From: JAWRCU01 sp033542235
Lineage (GTDB): Bacteria; Pseudomonadota; Alphaproteobacteria; Rhizobiales; Rhizobiaceae
Direction: 5' to 3'
NCBI RefSeq assembly: GCF_033542235.1
Contig: NZ_JAWRCU010000010.1
Span: 124,001 to 188,000 of the forward strand
Length of the DNA: 64,000 bases
Position numbers and translations under genes: made by a program. Every line of letters starts with the position of its first letter. Position 1 is the stretch's first letter. The notes beneath the pieces are model-generated. The model was not told the DNA's origin, made no database searches, and saw only the letters and a list, made by a program, of their open reading frames with translations. Below are positions 54,168-63,052 of this stretch, one piece after another.

Positions 54168-55295
54168 ATGCTCCCCTCCAATAACCACAGGGAAGAACCT
54201 GCGTTGAACCAGCATTTCTCCGCAGAGACGCAATACACGCCGCCGGCCGATGCTGCCGCCCCGCAGGAAGATGTCGTGCGCCTGGTCGATCTCAAGCGCC
54301 GGTTCGGTGCGACCGCTGCCCTGGATGGAGTTTCGCTCACCGTTCGCAAAGGCGAGATCCTCGGCATTATCGGCCGCAGCGGCGCCGGCAAGTCGACGCT
54401 GATCCGTTGCCTGAACGGGCTCGAGCGGCCGGACTCCGGCCAGGTCATCGTCGAAGGGCGCGACATCGCCCGGCTCGGTGAGCGCGAGCTGCAGCCGCTG
54501 CGCCGGCGCATCGGCATGATCTTCCAGCATTTCAACCTGCTGTCGGCCAAGACCGTCGAGGACAATGTCGCACTGCCGCTCAAGATCGAAGGGCGCTCGA
54601 AGGCGGAGCGTCTCGCACGCGCGGCCGAGCTCCTGGACCTTGTCGGCCTCTCCGAAAAGGCGAAGGCTTATCCTGCCTCGCTGTCGGGCGGACAAAAACA
54701 GCGCGTCGGCATCGCCAGAGCGCTCGCGGCACGCCCGGCGCTGCTCCTCTCCGACGAGGCGACTTCCGCGCTCGACCCGGAAACGACGCGTTCGATCCTC
54801 GCACTACTCAGGGACATCAACCGCCGCCTCGACCTCACCATCCTGCTGATCACCCACGAGATGGAAGTGATACGCTCGATCGCCGACCGAGTCGCGGTGA
54901 TCGACGCCGGCCGCATTGTCGAACAAGGTCCGGTATGGTCCGTCTTTGCAGATCCGCGGTCGGCGATCACCAAAAGCCTCCTCGGCGGCATCCGTCCACA
55001 ATTGCCCGAAGAGATTGCGGCCAGACTTTCCCAGTCGGCTGGCCCAGAAGCGGTCCTGCGGGTCGACATCGCCGGAGAGATCGCTCGACAGCCGCTCCTG
55101 TCCGATCTCGCCACCACCGTGCCGGGCTCTTTCCGGCTCATCCATGGCGGCATCGATCATGTCCAGCAGCAGCCGGTGGCAAGCCTGTTCCTCGGCATTC
55201 CCGCCGACGCCGGGCATGTGAAGCAGGTACTCGATTTTCTCAAGGGGCGCGGCGCCCGCGCGGAGGTTGTCGGCTATGTCTCCGATAATGATTGA
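54168..55295 (+). CDS. metN: methionine-type ABC transporter ATP-binding protein
   Basis: A 375-residue ATPase. Walker A GRSGAGKST is at 69-77, signature LSGGQKQRVGIARAL follows, and Walker B is ALLLSDEATSALDP. The C-terminal NIL/ACT-like domain (ARLSQSAGPEAVLRVDIAGEIARQPLLSDLA) is the MetN mark and senses substrate. TTG 54204 has a better ribosome site (AGGGAAG) than ATG 54168, so the true N terminus may be 12 residues shorter. It overlaps metI by about 20 bp. Confidence 0.9.
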   Translation: MLPSNNHREEPALNQHFSAETQYTPPADAAAPQEDVVRLVDLKRRFGATAALDGVSLTVRKGEILGIIGRSGAGKSTLIRCLNGLERPDSGQVIVEGRDIARLGERELQPLRRRIGMIFQHFNLLSAKTVEDNVALPLKIEGRSKAERLARAAELLDLVGLSEKAKAYPASLSGGQKQRVGIARALAARPALLLSDEATSALDPETTRSILALLRDINRRLDLTILLITHEMEVIRSIADRVAVIDAGRIVEQGPVWSVFADPRSAITKSLLGGIRPQLPEEIAARLSQSAGPEAVLRVDIAGEIARQPLLSDLATTVPGSFRLIHGGIDHVQQQPVASLFLGIPADAGHVKQVLDFLKGRGARAEVVGYVSDND

Positions 55296-55932
55296 GCTGC
55301 TCTTGCGCTCGCTCTGGGAAACGGTGCTGATGACCGCGGCATCGGGCTTCATCTCGCTGGTCGCCGGCCTGCCTCTTGGGCTGGCGCTCGTCGCCACCGA
55401 CCGCGGCGGCATTGCCGAGCACCTCTGGGTGAACCGCGCCCTCGGCGCCGTAGTCAACGGCTTCCGCTCGGTTCCCTTCATCATTCTCCTGGTCGCGTTG
55501 ATCCCGGTGACACGCTTCATCGTCGGCACTTCGATCGGCACCTGGGCGGCAATCGTTCCGCTTTCCATCGCTGCAACGCCCTACTATGCCCGCATTGCGG
55601 AAGTCTCGCTGCGCGAAGTCGATCACGGGCTGATCGAAGCCGCACGCGCCATGGGCGGCAATCGCTGGACGATCATACGCGAAGTCCTCGTTCCCGAGGC
55701 GCTGCCCGGCATCGTCGCCGGCTTCACCGTGACGCTGGTAACGCTCGTAGGGGCTTCGGCGATGGCCGGCGCGATCGGCGCCGGCGGGCTCGGCGACCTC
55801 GCCATTCGCTACGGATACCAGCGCTTCGAGACCGCAGTCATGGTCGCAGTTGTGGTCGTGCTGATCATCCTTGTCAGCGGCATCCAATGGGTCGGTGACC
55901 GCCTGGTCGCCCGCCTCGATCGCCGAGGCTGA
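55276..55932 (+). CDS. metI: methionine-type ABC transporter permease
   Basis: A 218-residue permease with about five hydrophobic segments. The EAA loop reads IEAARAMGGNRWTIIREVLVPEALPGI, typical of MetI. ATG 55276 (MSPIMIE) has GGAGG 9 bases ahead; ATG 55288 is an alternative. It overlaps metN, giving a coupled pair. Together with metQ and metN it forms the complete importer. Confidence 0.9.
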   Translation: MSPIMIELLLRSLWETVLMTAASGFISLVAGLPLGLALVATDRGGIAEHLWVNRALGAVVNGFRSVPFIILLVALIPVTRFIVGTSIGTWAAIVPLSIAATPYYARIAEVSLREVDHGLIEAARAMGGNRWTIIREVLVPEALPGIVAGFTVTLVTLVGASAMAGAIGAGGLGDLAIRYGYQRFETAVMVAVVVVLIILVSGIQWVGDRLVARLDRRG

Positions 55933-56173
55933 TCCCGAGCCAGATTCTTAGTCGGCTTTCTGCCTGCTTCGAAATTCAGCTTCTTTCGCGTAAACGATTG
56001 CTGTAGCAATCCGGTCCGAAGCCGTGGCGGCGCCGGACCGGCGATCGCTCGGGCCAGAGCGTGATCCCGGAAGTTGCAACGTTTCGGATAGATCATGCGG
56101 CAAAACAAAAGTTAGAGCGGGTTGAATGTGTTCGCTCCATTGACCTGCTCTGGTGACAGGAGCCACGCCTCAA

Positions 56174-56935
56174 ATGAGATCGAAGTCCCAGCGGCAGGAG
56201 ACCATCCTCGCCGAATTGCGGGCGACGCCTGCCATCCGCATCGTCGAGCTTGCCGCTAAATTCGCCGTTTCGACGGAGACCGTCAGGCGCGACCTGGACG
56301 AGCTGAGCGCCAGGGGATTGATCAGCCGCACCTATGGCGGTGCGACTGGCACGGCGCTCCCCGAGCCGCTGCTCAGCGACCGCTATCTCTCCAACCAGGA
56401 GCAGCGCGCCGCAATGGCAAAGACGCTCGCTCACCTGATCCGCAACGGCGACAGTCTCATGATCGATGCCGGTGCGACCACGATCTTCGTCGCGCGGCGC
56501 CTGGCGGCGGAATTGAAGGACATCACGGTCGTGACGACGAGCTTCGGGGTCGCTTCCGCGCTGGCGACGAATCCGTCGATCCGGATCCGCGTCTGCCCCG
56601 GCGAATATGATTCAGGCGACGGCGGCGTGACCGGCCCCGACGCGATCAATTACCTTACGCAGTTCCGCGTCAATCACGCCATCATCGGCGCCAGCCGGCT
56701 GGACAATGACGGGCCGAGCGACTTCAACCCCGCCTCGGTCTGGATCAAGCGGACGATGATCAGGCAGGCCGACCAGACCATTCTGGTGCTCGACAACACG
56801 AAGCTGGACAAGGTTGCGTTCGAGCGCATCGCAGCTCTCGAGGAAATCGACCATGTCGTCACCGACATGCCTCCCTCGGAGACGCTGATGCAGGCGTTGA
56901 AGGCCGCCGATGTGACGACGCATGTTTCGGGGTAG
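56174..56935 (+). CDS. DeoR-family transcriptional regulator
   Basis: A 253-residue regulator. The N-terminal winged helix is at about 4-60 (RQETILAELRATPAIRIVELAAKFAVSTETVRRDLDELSARGLISRTYGGA). The DeoR C-terminal sugar-phosphate sensor domain holds GDSLMIDAGATTIFVARRLA and FRVNHAIIGASRLDNDGPSDFNP. ATG 56174 is used; GTG 56153 is also in frame. No sugar genes are adjacent (metI is 241 bp upstream, SCP2 convergent downstream), so its targets lie elsewhere. Confidence 0.88.
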   Translation: MRSKSQRQETILAELRATPAIRIVELAAKFAVSTETVRRDLDELSARGLISRTYGGATGTALPEPLLSDRYLSNQEQRAAMAKTLAHLIRNGDSLMIDAGATTIFVARRLAAELKDITVVTTSFGVASALATNPSIRIRVCPGEYDSGDGGVTGPDAINYLTQFRVNHAIIGASRLDNDGPSDFNPASVWIKRTMIRQADQTILVLDNTKLDKVAFERIAALEEIDHVVTDMPPSETLMQALKAADVTTHVSG

Positions 56936-56992
56936 CAATGCCGCGTGATGTGGGCGGGCGGTTGCGTTTCTTCCGGCACGGCCGCGCTCTTC

Positions 56993-57126
56993 GAGTACCC
57001 CTGCACCACTTTGCTGCGGTTCCTACGGATGCATGCCGTGGGTCGCGCGCAGTGAAGCGTAGCGGAACGCAGCGTGACTCACGGTATGCATCCCAAGGAA
57101 CCGCAGCGAAGGGGTACGGGGGTGCT
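56993..57126. repeat. large imperfect palindrome (repeat family 5)
   Basis: Arms GCTGCGGTTCCTACGGATGC (left) and its diverged reverse complement GCATCCCAAGGAACCGCAGC (right) form a long stem around 56993-57044 and 57075-57126. Outer ends are GAGTACCCCTGCACCAC and GTACGGGGGTGCTC. No second copy was seen in the window. It lies between the convergent DeoR and SCP2 genes. Confidence 0.8.
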
Positions 57127-57143
57127 CCAGCTTGGCGCAGTCC

Positions 57144-57425
57144 TTAAATCAGCTGCTGCAGCGCCATGGCGACTGCCATGTCGCCTTCGATCTTGAGCTT
57201 GCCGGTCATGAAGGCAGTCGTCGGGCTAAGCTCGCCGGACATGAGATCCTCGAGATCCGAGAGCGACAGCTTGATCGTGCAGTCGGCAGGGCCATCGGTC
57301 GTCGAGATCGTATTGCGGTCGATGACGATGACGCCGTCGCCGCCCGTATCGAACTTCACCGACCGATCGAAGCTTCCGCTTTCGACGCGTGGCTTGAGCT
57401 TCGCGGCGATGTCCTCAATTCCCAT
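57144..57425 (-). CDS. SCP2 sterol-binding-domain protein
   Basis: A 93-residue single SCP2 domain: IAAKLKPRVESGSFDRSVKFDTGGDGVIVIDRNTISTTDGPADCTIKLSLSDLEDLMSGELSPTTAFMTGKLKIEGDMAVAMALQQLI. Such proteins bind lipids or acyl chains in the cytoplasm. It begins just after repeat 4B on the minus strand. The lipid ligand and role in this organism are not known. Confidence 0.88.
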   Translation of the reverse strand: MGIEDIAAKLKPRVESGSFDRSVKFDTGGDGVIVIDRNTISTTDGPADCTIKLSLSDLEDLMSGELSPTTAFMTGKLKIEGDMAVAMALQQLI

Positions 57426-57457
57426 GACCTGCTCCTATCGATATCGCGTGGGACTGA

Positions 57458-57547
57458 GGGGACAGTCTACCTTTTGCCGCGAGTGCGACCTGGGTGAAAT
57501 ACCGCGCCTTCGCGCGGCAAAAAGTAAACTGTCCCCGGCGGCCAACC
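57458..57547. repeat. palindromic repeat family 4, copy B
   Basis: Left arm 57458-57480 (GGGGACAGTCTACC...) and right arm 57514-57536 (ending AAACTGTCCCC) enclose 33 bp. The right arm is extended by GGCGGCCAACC and matches copy A (23121-23154) over 34 bp, inverted. The left arm has two mismatches. It lies between the last flagellar-region gene and the SCP2 gene. Confidence 0.88.
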
Positions 57548-57585
57548 TCTACCGCGGTCTGACGACAAGAACAAATGGCCAGCTC

Positions 57586-58137
57586 TTAATGAGCCGGTTC
57601 TTCGGCCGGTTGTTCCGCGGCGGCCGCGTCCTTCGCTTTGGCGGTCTCCGGCCTCTCATCGCCCATGAGACTCCGGCGCAGCATGTTGTTGCGGATCTCC
57701 TCCTTGGAGAGATAGTCGACCTGCTCGATCATCACGTCGTGGATCAGATCTTCTCCAAGCCGCTTGTTGATCGCCTCCCTGACGCCGTTGCGAAATTGGT
57801 CGAGGTCCAGTTTTTTGGTCTCGGTGAAGTCGATGCTGGGATTGGCGAAGAGGTAGGTATACAGCTCGTCGCTGAACAGCGTCTCGGCGGGCACCGACAG
57901 CTTCTTCGCCCTCTCCGGTTCGACCGTATAGACCAGCTGGGCAAGGAAATAGCCGACCACGCCGCCCTGTTTCAGCACCGGCACCGACAGGACCTCGGTC
58001 TTGACATAGTCCAACCCGCCGAGCAGCGCAGGTGGCGGCTCGGGCGCGCCCTTGGCGCCGGACATCTGGAAAGAAAAGAAGACTGCGCCGATGGTGGCGG
58101 CGCAGATCCACAGACCGGCGACAATGAATTTGATCAT
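57586..58137 (-). CDS. membrane-anchored FliL-like flagellar-cluster protein
   Basis: A 183-residue protein with one N-terminal membrane segment (MIKFIVAGLWICAATIGAVFFSFQM) and a soluble domain. The late part LDLDQFRNGVREAINKRLGEDLIHDVMIEQVDYL resembles the C terminus of FliL, while the overall match is weak. The Ala/Glu-rich tail (about 165-183) is low complexity. It overlaps the upstream FlgN-like gene by ATGA and is the last gene of the flagellar run. A basal-body-associated role is inferred from position; it could be a distinct family. Confidence 0.62.
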   Translation of the reverse strand: MIKFIVAGLWICAATIGAVFFSFQMSGAKGAPEPPPALLGGLDYVKTEVLSVPVLKQGGVVGYFLAQLVYTVEPERAKKLSVPAETLFSDELYTYLFANPSIDFTETKKLDLDQFRNGVREAINKRLGEDLIHDVMIEQVDYLSKEEIRNNMLRRSLMGDERPETAKAKDAAAAEQPAEEPAH

Positions 58138-58556
58138 CGCCGGGCGAACTCTCCGGCCGAATAGGTGCCATCAGCCTCGGCGCGCTGGATCGCCCCCTGA
58201 ATGAGCGTCGCCACTTCGTTCACGGCGCTGAGGTGGGCAAGGATCGCGGCCTCGTTCTTGGCGAGCTTCTCGCGCAGCCTCACGATCGCCGCGCGCTGCT
58301 CGTCGGCAAGCTCGGCGCCGCCGTTGTTTTTGACCGCCCTCGACAGCTCGTAGAGATAGCGGCTCTTGCGGGCGTTCGAGGCCCTCAGGTCGAAGCTCGT
58401 ATCGGTACGCATGGCGACAGTCTCCTCTTCGACGGCCTGCTCGATGCGGCTGATGATGCTGGCGAGCCCTGCATGGCCCGCCGATCGCGGCGCCGGCAAG
58501 TCGGCAGCTCTTTCGGCGCGCGCCGACTCGTCCTTGGGTTGCGTCTGATCGACCAT
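58134..58556 (-). CDS. FlgN-like export-chaperone candidate
   Basis: A 140-residue helical protein with a Ser/Ala/Arg-rich N terminus. The rest (ISRIEQAVEEETVAMRTDTSFDLRASNARKSRYLYELSRAVK, RLREKLAKNEAAILAHLSAVNEVATLIQGAIQRAE) is all-helical and resembles FlgN-type chaperones of hook-filament junction proteins. GGGAG is 8 bases ahead of ATG 58556. It lies downstream of the rod-binding FlgJ-like gene and overlaps the FliL-like gene. The identification is tentative. Confidence 0.6.
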   Translation of the reverse strand: MVDQTQPKDESARAERAADLPAPRSAGHAGLASIISRIEQAVEEETVAMRTDTSFDLRASNARKSRYLYELSRAVKNNGGAELADEQRAAIVRLREKLAKNEAAILAHLSAVNEVATLIQGAIQRAEADGTYSAGEFARR

Positions 58557-58627
58557 ATCGATCTACTCCCTGATGATGGAAACAAAGAGCTAGGGTAGGA
58601 TGAAAACCCCGCCGAATTCATCCTGCT

Positions 58628-59176
58628 CTAGCGGCTCGCGGCCGGCGGACTGGCTTCGCCGGTAATGTCGGACGTCAGCCGCCGCTGCATCTCCTGGACC
58701 AACGCCGCCGACAGGCTGTGCTCCTGGTCGAGGCGCGCTTTATCCGGGCCGCCGGACACGCCTGACATGGCCACCTTCGTGTCGCCCTCGTAATAGTGGT
58801 CCTTGAGCAGGCGGTCGGCGATGCCGATCCCGCCGCGATCGGCGATCACGGTGCCGAGCTGCTGCGACAACAGTGATTTCCACATATCGCCCGACAGCCC
58901 CTCGCCATAGACCGCGCCAGCCCCCTTGGGCAGCATGGACTGGACGAAGGTCGAGAGCACCATGGCCTCGAACTTCCTGTAGGTCTCGGGCGTTGCTTCT
59001 GCAGCCGCAGCTGCGTCGGCCAAGCCCGAGCTGCGAAGGTCGCCAACTGAGAAGGCCTCGCTCGGCCCGGCTGCGGCGCCTCGGCTCGCAAGCCGTGCAC
59101 GCGCAGCCTCGAGCGCCTCCGGCTCGACCGCGCGTGCTACGTCCAGCACAATGTCGCTTGGGGGGGAAATCGCCAA
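58628..59176 (-). CDS. FlgJ-type rod-binding protein (no muramidase domain)
   Basis: A 182-residue protein. The region FEAMVLSTFVQSMLPKGAGAVYGEGLSGDMWKSLLSQQLGTVIADRGGIGIADRLL matches the rod-binding domain of FlgJ. The C-terminal glucosaminidase domain of enterobacterial FlgJ is absent, as is usual in alphaproteobacteria. It would cap the growing rod in the periplasm. No Sec signal is seen, in line with export through the flagellar apparatus. Confidence 0.8.
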   Translation of the reverse strand: MAISPPSDIVLDVARAVEPEALEAARARLASRGAAAGPSEAFSVGDLRSSGLADAAAAAEATPETYRKFEAMVLSTFVQSMLPKGAGAVYGEGLSGDMWKSLLSQQLGTVIADRGGIGIADRLLKDHYYEGDTKVAMSGVSGGPDKARLDQEHSLSAALVQEMQRRLTSDITGEASPPAASR

Positions 59177-59283
59177 TTGAGATGCTCCGTTTTCTCTTTC
59201 GACAACGACGAATATGACGGTGAAAGCTTGCCGCAGCCTGACTTTGGATTCCGCAATCCGACGCGCTTACTGCGGTGCGGAAT

Positions 59284-59670
59284 TCATCTTCCTTTGGGCC
59301 GCCCGCGCAGGATCATTTCGAGCCTTTCGCGGTCCGCTTGCGCTCGCTCTTCCTGGCGGGTGACGCTCCGATAGGCCCGATCGACCATGTTGCTGCGCGC
59401 GGTTGCGGCCGCGAGCTGCATCGCCTCCGCTTCGGCCAGCGTCATGTTGGCCGCCGCTCGATCGAGTGCTCGCTCGATGCGGCGATGGTAGATTTCCGGA
59501 AACAGCGCCGACATCGAGTCGCCCATATCGAACGCCTCGCGCATCGCATTGGCTTCTCGCTCGGCAGCCAAGGCCTCGGCGCGAAAGCCTGCCAGCCGCA
59601 TTTCATGGAACGCCTTGAGCTTTTCCTGCACGCTCGCAAGCTTCTGCAATCTTTCTCGTCGCGTCGTCAT
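59284..59670 (-). CDS. coiled-coil flagellar-cluster protein (FliJ-like?)
   Basis: A 128-residue protein that is almost all helix and rich in Arg, Ala and Glu: RRERLQKLASVQEKLKAFHEMRLAGFRAEALAAEREANAMREAF, ERALDRAAANMTLAEAEAMQLAAATARSNMVDRAYRSV. The start is 1 bp after the fliR stop, so it is cotranscribed. Such small charged coiled-coil proteins next to export genes are often FliJ-like. Homology cannot be shown by eye, so it remains a hypothetical flagellar protein. Confidence 0.6.
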   Translation of the reverse strand: MTTRRERLQKLASVQEKLKAFHEMRLAGFRAEALAAEREANAMREAFDMGDSMSALFPEIYHRRIERALDRAAANMTLAEAEAMQLAAATARSNMVDRAYRSVTRQEERAQADRERLEMILRGRPKGR

Positions 59671-59671
59671 C

Positions 59672-60424
59672 TCACCGCCCGATAGTTACGTCGACGAAGC
59701 CGTCGGCAAACAGGCTGAGCAGGGTCGGCACTGCGAAATAGAGGAGGATCAGCCCGCCGGCGATGACGAAAGGCAGCGAGATGAAGTAGACCGGTATCTG
59801 CGGCACGAGCTTGTTGATGAAGCCGATGCCGAGATTAACGAGGATCGCATAGGCGATGAATGGGCTGCCGAGCCTGATCATCACCATGAAGGATTCCGAC
59901 ACGGTGTCTGTCATGTCCACGAGCGCCGATTGCGGGTTGAACATCGCGCTGATCGGCGCGACGTCGTAAGACATCACCAGCGCCTTGATGATCTCGTGGT
60001 GGAAGTCGAACACGAAGAGCAGCATGAGCGCCGAGAACGAGATGATCGAGCCGAGCGCCGACTGCGGCTCCACCTCCTCGATGCCGGCGCCGCCCGCCGC
60101 GCCGAAGCCGATCAAGGTGGCGATCGACGAAGCGATGAACTGCAGGGCAAGCACGTAGAGCCTCGCCATCAGCCCGATAAGGGCGCCGATCAGGCTCTCC
60201 GAAGCTATGAGCACGAGCAGCACTGTCGGCTCGCGCGTCGCAAACGGGGCGATGCGGTCCCACAGATGGATGAGGAGCGCTCCGCTTGCGGAGAGCGCCA
60301 CGAACAGCCTCACCTGCAACGGTACGCGGGCGCTCGACAGGCCCGGCATCAGCATGAAACAGCCGCCGACGCGGCAGAACGCCAGGAAGGCGGCAATGAT
60401 GATGCTCTGGAGAGCGACGTTCAC
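59672..60424 (-). CDS. fliR: flagellar biosynthesis protein FliR
   Basis: A 250-residue membrane component of the flagellar type III export gate with about six segments (SIIIAAFLAFCRVGGCFMLMPGLSSARVPLQVRLFVALSASG, LIGALIGLMARLYVLALQFIASSIATLIGFG). The C-terminal end reaches FADGFVDVTIGR. It overlaps flhA by four bases and precedes the coiled-coil gene by one base. It works with FliP, FliQ, FlhA and FlhB. Confidence 0.93.
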   Translation of the reverse strand: MNVALQSIIIAAFLAFCRVGGCFMLMPGLSSARVPLQVRLFVALSASGALLIHLWDRIAPFATREPTVLLVLIASESLIGALIGLMARLYVLALQFIASSIATLIGFGAAGGAGIEEVEPQSALGSIISFSALMLLFVFDFHHEIIKALVMSYDVAPISAMFNPQSALVDMTDTVSESFMVMIRLGSPFIAYAILVNLGIGFINKLVPQIPVYFISLPFVIAGGLILLYFAVPTLLSLFADGFVDVTIGR

Positions 60425-62508
60425 GAGATCGTGCCGAGCACCCTGATCTCGACTCCCTTGGCGATCTCGACATGGCTGAGCACGGGCAATGTCGGGAACA
60501 GGCGTTCGATGATCATGCGCACATAGGGCCGAGCGTCGGGCGCGGTGACGATCACGAAGCGCTCGCCGGCGTCGATGTGAGCACGCACCGCCTTAGAAGC
60601 TTCCTGGCCGAACTCCTCGAGCTGCCGCGGATCGATATCGAACTCACGTACCTCGCCCTTGGCGTCGCGCTTCAGACTCTGATGGAAGGCGAGATCCCAG
60701 CGGTTGCCGAGCCTCAGCACCTTCAGCGCTCCGTTCTCGGAAAGATCGCCGCAGATCTGCTGCGACATGCGGATGCGTACATGCTCCACGATCTGCTCGG
60801 TGCGTCGCACATGCGGCGCGATCTCGGCGATCGCTTCGATGATCAGGTGGAGGTTGCGGATCGAGACGCGCTCGGCGAGCAGCAGCTTCAGCACGGCCTG
60901 CAGGCCGGGATAGGTGATATGCGAAGTGCATATCTCGTCGGTGAGCTTCTTGTATTCCGGGTCGAGCCGCTCGATCAGCGCCTTCATGTCCTTGTAGGAC
61001 AGGAGCTGCGGCAGGTTGTTGCGGATCACCTCGGAGAGGTGCGTGAGCAGCACCGACATGTTGTCGGCGAAGGCGAAGTTCTCGCGCTTCAGATCTTCGC
61101 TCAACGTCTCCGGCACGGAATAGGCGCGCATGCCGAAAGCAGGCTCGCGCACCTCCTCGCCGGGAATATCCGGCGCCGGGCGGTTGCCGAGCAGCGCCAG
61201 CACCTCTCCGATGCGAACCTGATACTCGGAGACCACCGTGCCGTGCACCTTGATCTGGTAGCTCTTGGAAGGGATGCTGAAGTCGTCGCTGAGGCGCACT
61301 TCGGGGACGACGAAGCCGTATTGGGTGGCAAACTTCTTGCGCATCTTGCTCATGCGGAAGGCGAGCTCCTGATGCGAGGTGAGCAGCTTGGTGGAGAGCT
61401 GCTTGCCGATCAGAAGCTCGATCTCGGCCGTCTTGAGCGAAGCCTTGACGGAGCTCCGCTCTTCTTCTTCCTTCGACGCCTGCTTTGCCTTTTCCGCTTT
61501 CTCGGCTTCGGCCGCGCGGCGCTGGTTCTGCAGGGGGATCATATAGCCGATGCCGGCCATCGAGCAGGCGAGCACCAGGAAGGGGAGCATCGGCAGGCCC
61601 GGCATCAGCGACAGCACGGCGAGCAGCAGCGCCGCGACGTGCAGGGCGCGCGGATAGGCGCCGAGCTGGCCGAACACCGCCTGGTCTGCCGAGCCGCGAG
61701 TGCCGCCCTTCGACACCAGCAGGCCGGCCGCGAGCGACACGATGAGCGCGGGAATCTGCGTGACCAGGCCATCGCCGACCGACAGCTTGACGAAGACATC
61801 CGCCGCCTCGCCGATTGCCATGCCGTGGCGGAAATAGCCGATCATGATGCCGCCGACGATATTGATGGCAGTGATGATCAATCCGGCGATCGCATCGCCG
61901 CGCACGAATTTCGACGCACCGTCCATCGAGCCGAAGAACGAGCTCTCCTCCTCGAGCTCGCGCCGCCGAAGCTGTGCTTCCTTCTCGTTGATGATGCCGG
62001 CCGACAGGTCGGCGTCGATCGACATCTGCTTGCCGGGAATGGCGTCGAGGGTGAAACGCGCGCCGACCTCGGCGATGCGGGTCGCGCCCTTGGTGATGAC
62101 GATGAAGTTGACGATGATCAGGATCATGAAGACGATGAGCCCGATGACGAAATCGCCGCTCATCACCAGTTGCGAGAATCCGCTGATCACATAGCCCGCC
62201 GCCTGCGTCCCCTCCCCACCATGCGACAGGATCATGCGGGTGGTGGCGATGTTGAGCGACAGCCTGAGCATCGTCGCGATCAGGAGGATGGTCGGGAACG
62301 AGGAGAAATCCAGTGGCCGCTGGATCCACAGCGCCACCATCAGGATCAGCACCGATAGCGCGATCGAGACGGCCAGGCCCATGTCGATGAAGAAGGCCGG
62401 GATCGGCAGGAACAGCACCGACAAGATGATGATGATGCCGATCGCGAAGCCCACGTCGCGGCCATTGCCCGCAGCCTGTTTGGGTTGAATGCTTTCGCTG
62501 ATCGCCAT
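60421..62508 (-). CDS. flhA: flagellar biosynthesis protein FlhA
   Basis: A 695-residue export-gate protein. The N-terminal part has about eight membrane segments and the FHIPEP-like stretch RLSLNIATTRMILSHGGEGTQAAGYVISGF, followed by GDAIAGLIITAINIVGGIMIGYFRHG. The cytoplasmic part from about 330 holds KTAEIELLIGKQLS and the terminal SHVEIAKGVEIRVLGT. ATG 62508 (MAISESI) gives the normal length; an extension to 62550 adds 14 residues. fliQ lies upstream, separated by repeat 1B. Confidence 0.94.
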   Translation of the reverse strand: MAISESIQPKQAAGNGRDVGFAIGIIIILSVLFLPIPAFFIDMGLAVSIALSVLILMVALWIQRPLDFSSFPTILLIATMLRLSLNIATTRMILSHGGEGTQAAGYVISGFSQLVMSGDFVIGLIVFMILIIVNFIVITKGATRIAEVGARFTLDAIPGKQMSIDADLSAGIINEKEAQLRRRELEEESSFFGSMDGASKFVRGDAIAGLIITAINIVGGIMIGYFRHGMAIGEAADVFVKLSVGDGLVTQIPALIVSLAAGLLVSKGGTRGSADQAVFGQLGAYPRALHVAALLLAVLSLMPGLPMLPFLVLACSMAGIGYMIPLQNQRRAAEAEKAEKAKQASKEEEERSSVKASLKTAEIELLIGKQLSTKLLTSHQELAFRMSKMRKKFATQYGFVVPEVRLSDDFSIPSKSYQIKVHGTVVSEYQVRIGEVLALLGNRPAPDIPGEEVREPAFGMRAYSVPETLSEDLKRENFAFADNMSVLLTHLSEVIRNNLPQLLSYKDMKALIERLDPEYKKLTDEICTSHITYPGLQAVLKLLLAERVSIRNLHLIIEAIAEIAPHVRRTEQIVEHVRIRMSQQICGDLSENGALKVLRLGNRWDLAFHQSLKRDAKGEVREFDIDPRQLEEFGQEASKAVRAHIDAGERFVIVTAPDARPYVRMIIERLFPTLPVLSHVEIAKGVEIRVLGTIS

Positions 62509-62626
62509 GAGCCGACGCTGACCTGTTTCGAAGCGGCGCGCCCTCGGCACGCGGTGCGGGGAACGCTAGTCGCGGAAGCTTGCGCGGGGGTGTTCTGGCG
62601 TGACTAGGGCCTTCTGTTCTGAGGTT

Positions 62627-62737
62627 GGCGCTGCCCCTCACCCTCTCCCCGTGAAAGACGGGGAGAGGGGATTCTGAGACGTTGCCGCCCCCTCTCCCCG
62701 TCCTGACGGGGAGAGGGTGAGGGTGAGGGGCAGCGCC
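62627..62737. repeat. palindromic repeat family 1, copy B (inside the flagellar operon)
   Basis: Arms GGCGCTGCCCCTCACCC and GGGTGAGGGGCAGCGCC, with the centre GATTCTGAGACGTTGCCG shared with copy A at 3292-3405. Flanks (GGGCCTTCTGTT, GCGATTTGC) are also related. It occupies most of the gap between fliQ and flhA, both minus strand, so it would fold in the flagellar message. Confidence 0.9.
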
Positions 62738-62767
62738 TGTGTTCTAGCGATTTGCTGGACGCTTTAG

Positions 62768-63034
62768 CTAAAACCCGTTTTCGATGCGCTGGAACACGAC
62801 GTTCGAAAAGGCCGAGATCTGGCCGCCGATGAAGGAGCCGGAGAATGCGATGACAATCAGGATTGCGAGGATCTTCGGCACGAAAGTCAGCGTGACTTCC
62901 TGGACCTGCGTCAGTGCCTGCAAGAGCGCGATGCCGATGCCGACGAGCATGGCGACGCCGACGGCCGGGCCCGCCGCGGTCAGCACCGTCCAGATAGCGA
63001 ACTGCACCAGGTCGAGAGCATCTGCCTCGTTCAT
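62768..63034 (-). CDS. fliQ: flagellar biosynthesis protein FliQ
   Basis: An 88-residue gate protein with two membrane segments (FAIWTVLTAAGPAVGVAMLVGIGIALLQALTQVQEVTLTFVPKILAILIVIAFSGSFIG). TQVQEVTLTFVPK is the family mark. ATG 63034 is used. It follows flgD by 18 bp and precedes repeat 1B and flhA. Confidence 0.94.
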   Translation of the reverse strand: MNEADALDLVQFAIWTVLTAAGPAVGVAMLVGIGIALLQALTQVQEVTLTFVPKILAILIVIAFSGSFIGGQISAFSNVVFQRIENGF

Positions 63035-63052
63035 GGGTATGCCTGGACCAGA

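Noticed and set aside
60472..62358. A 628-codon plus-strand frame across flhA
   Set aside because: Antisense artefact: Arg/His/Glu-rich with no recognisable fold, while flhA on the other strand is complete and in operon context.
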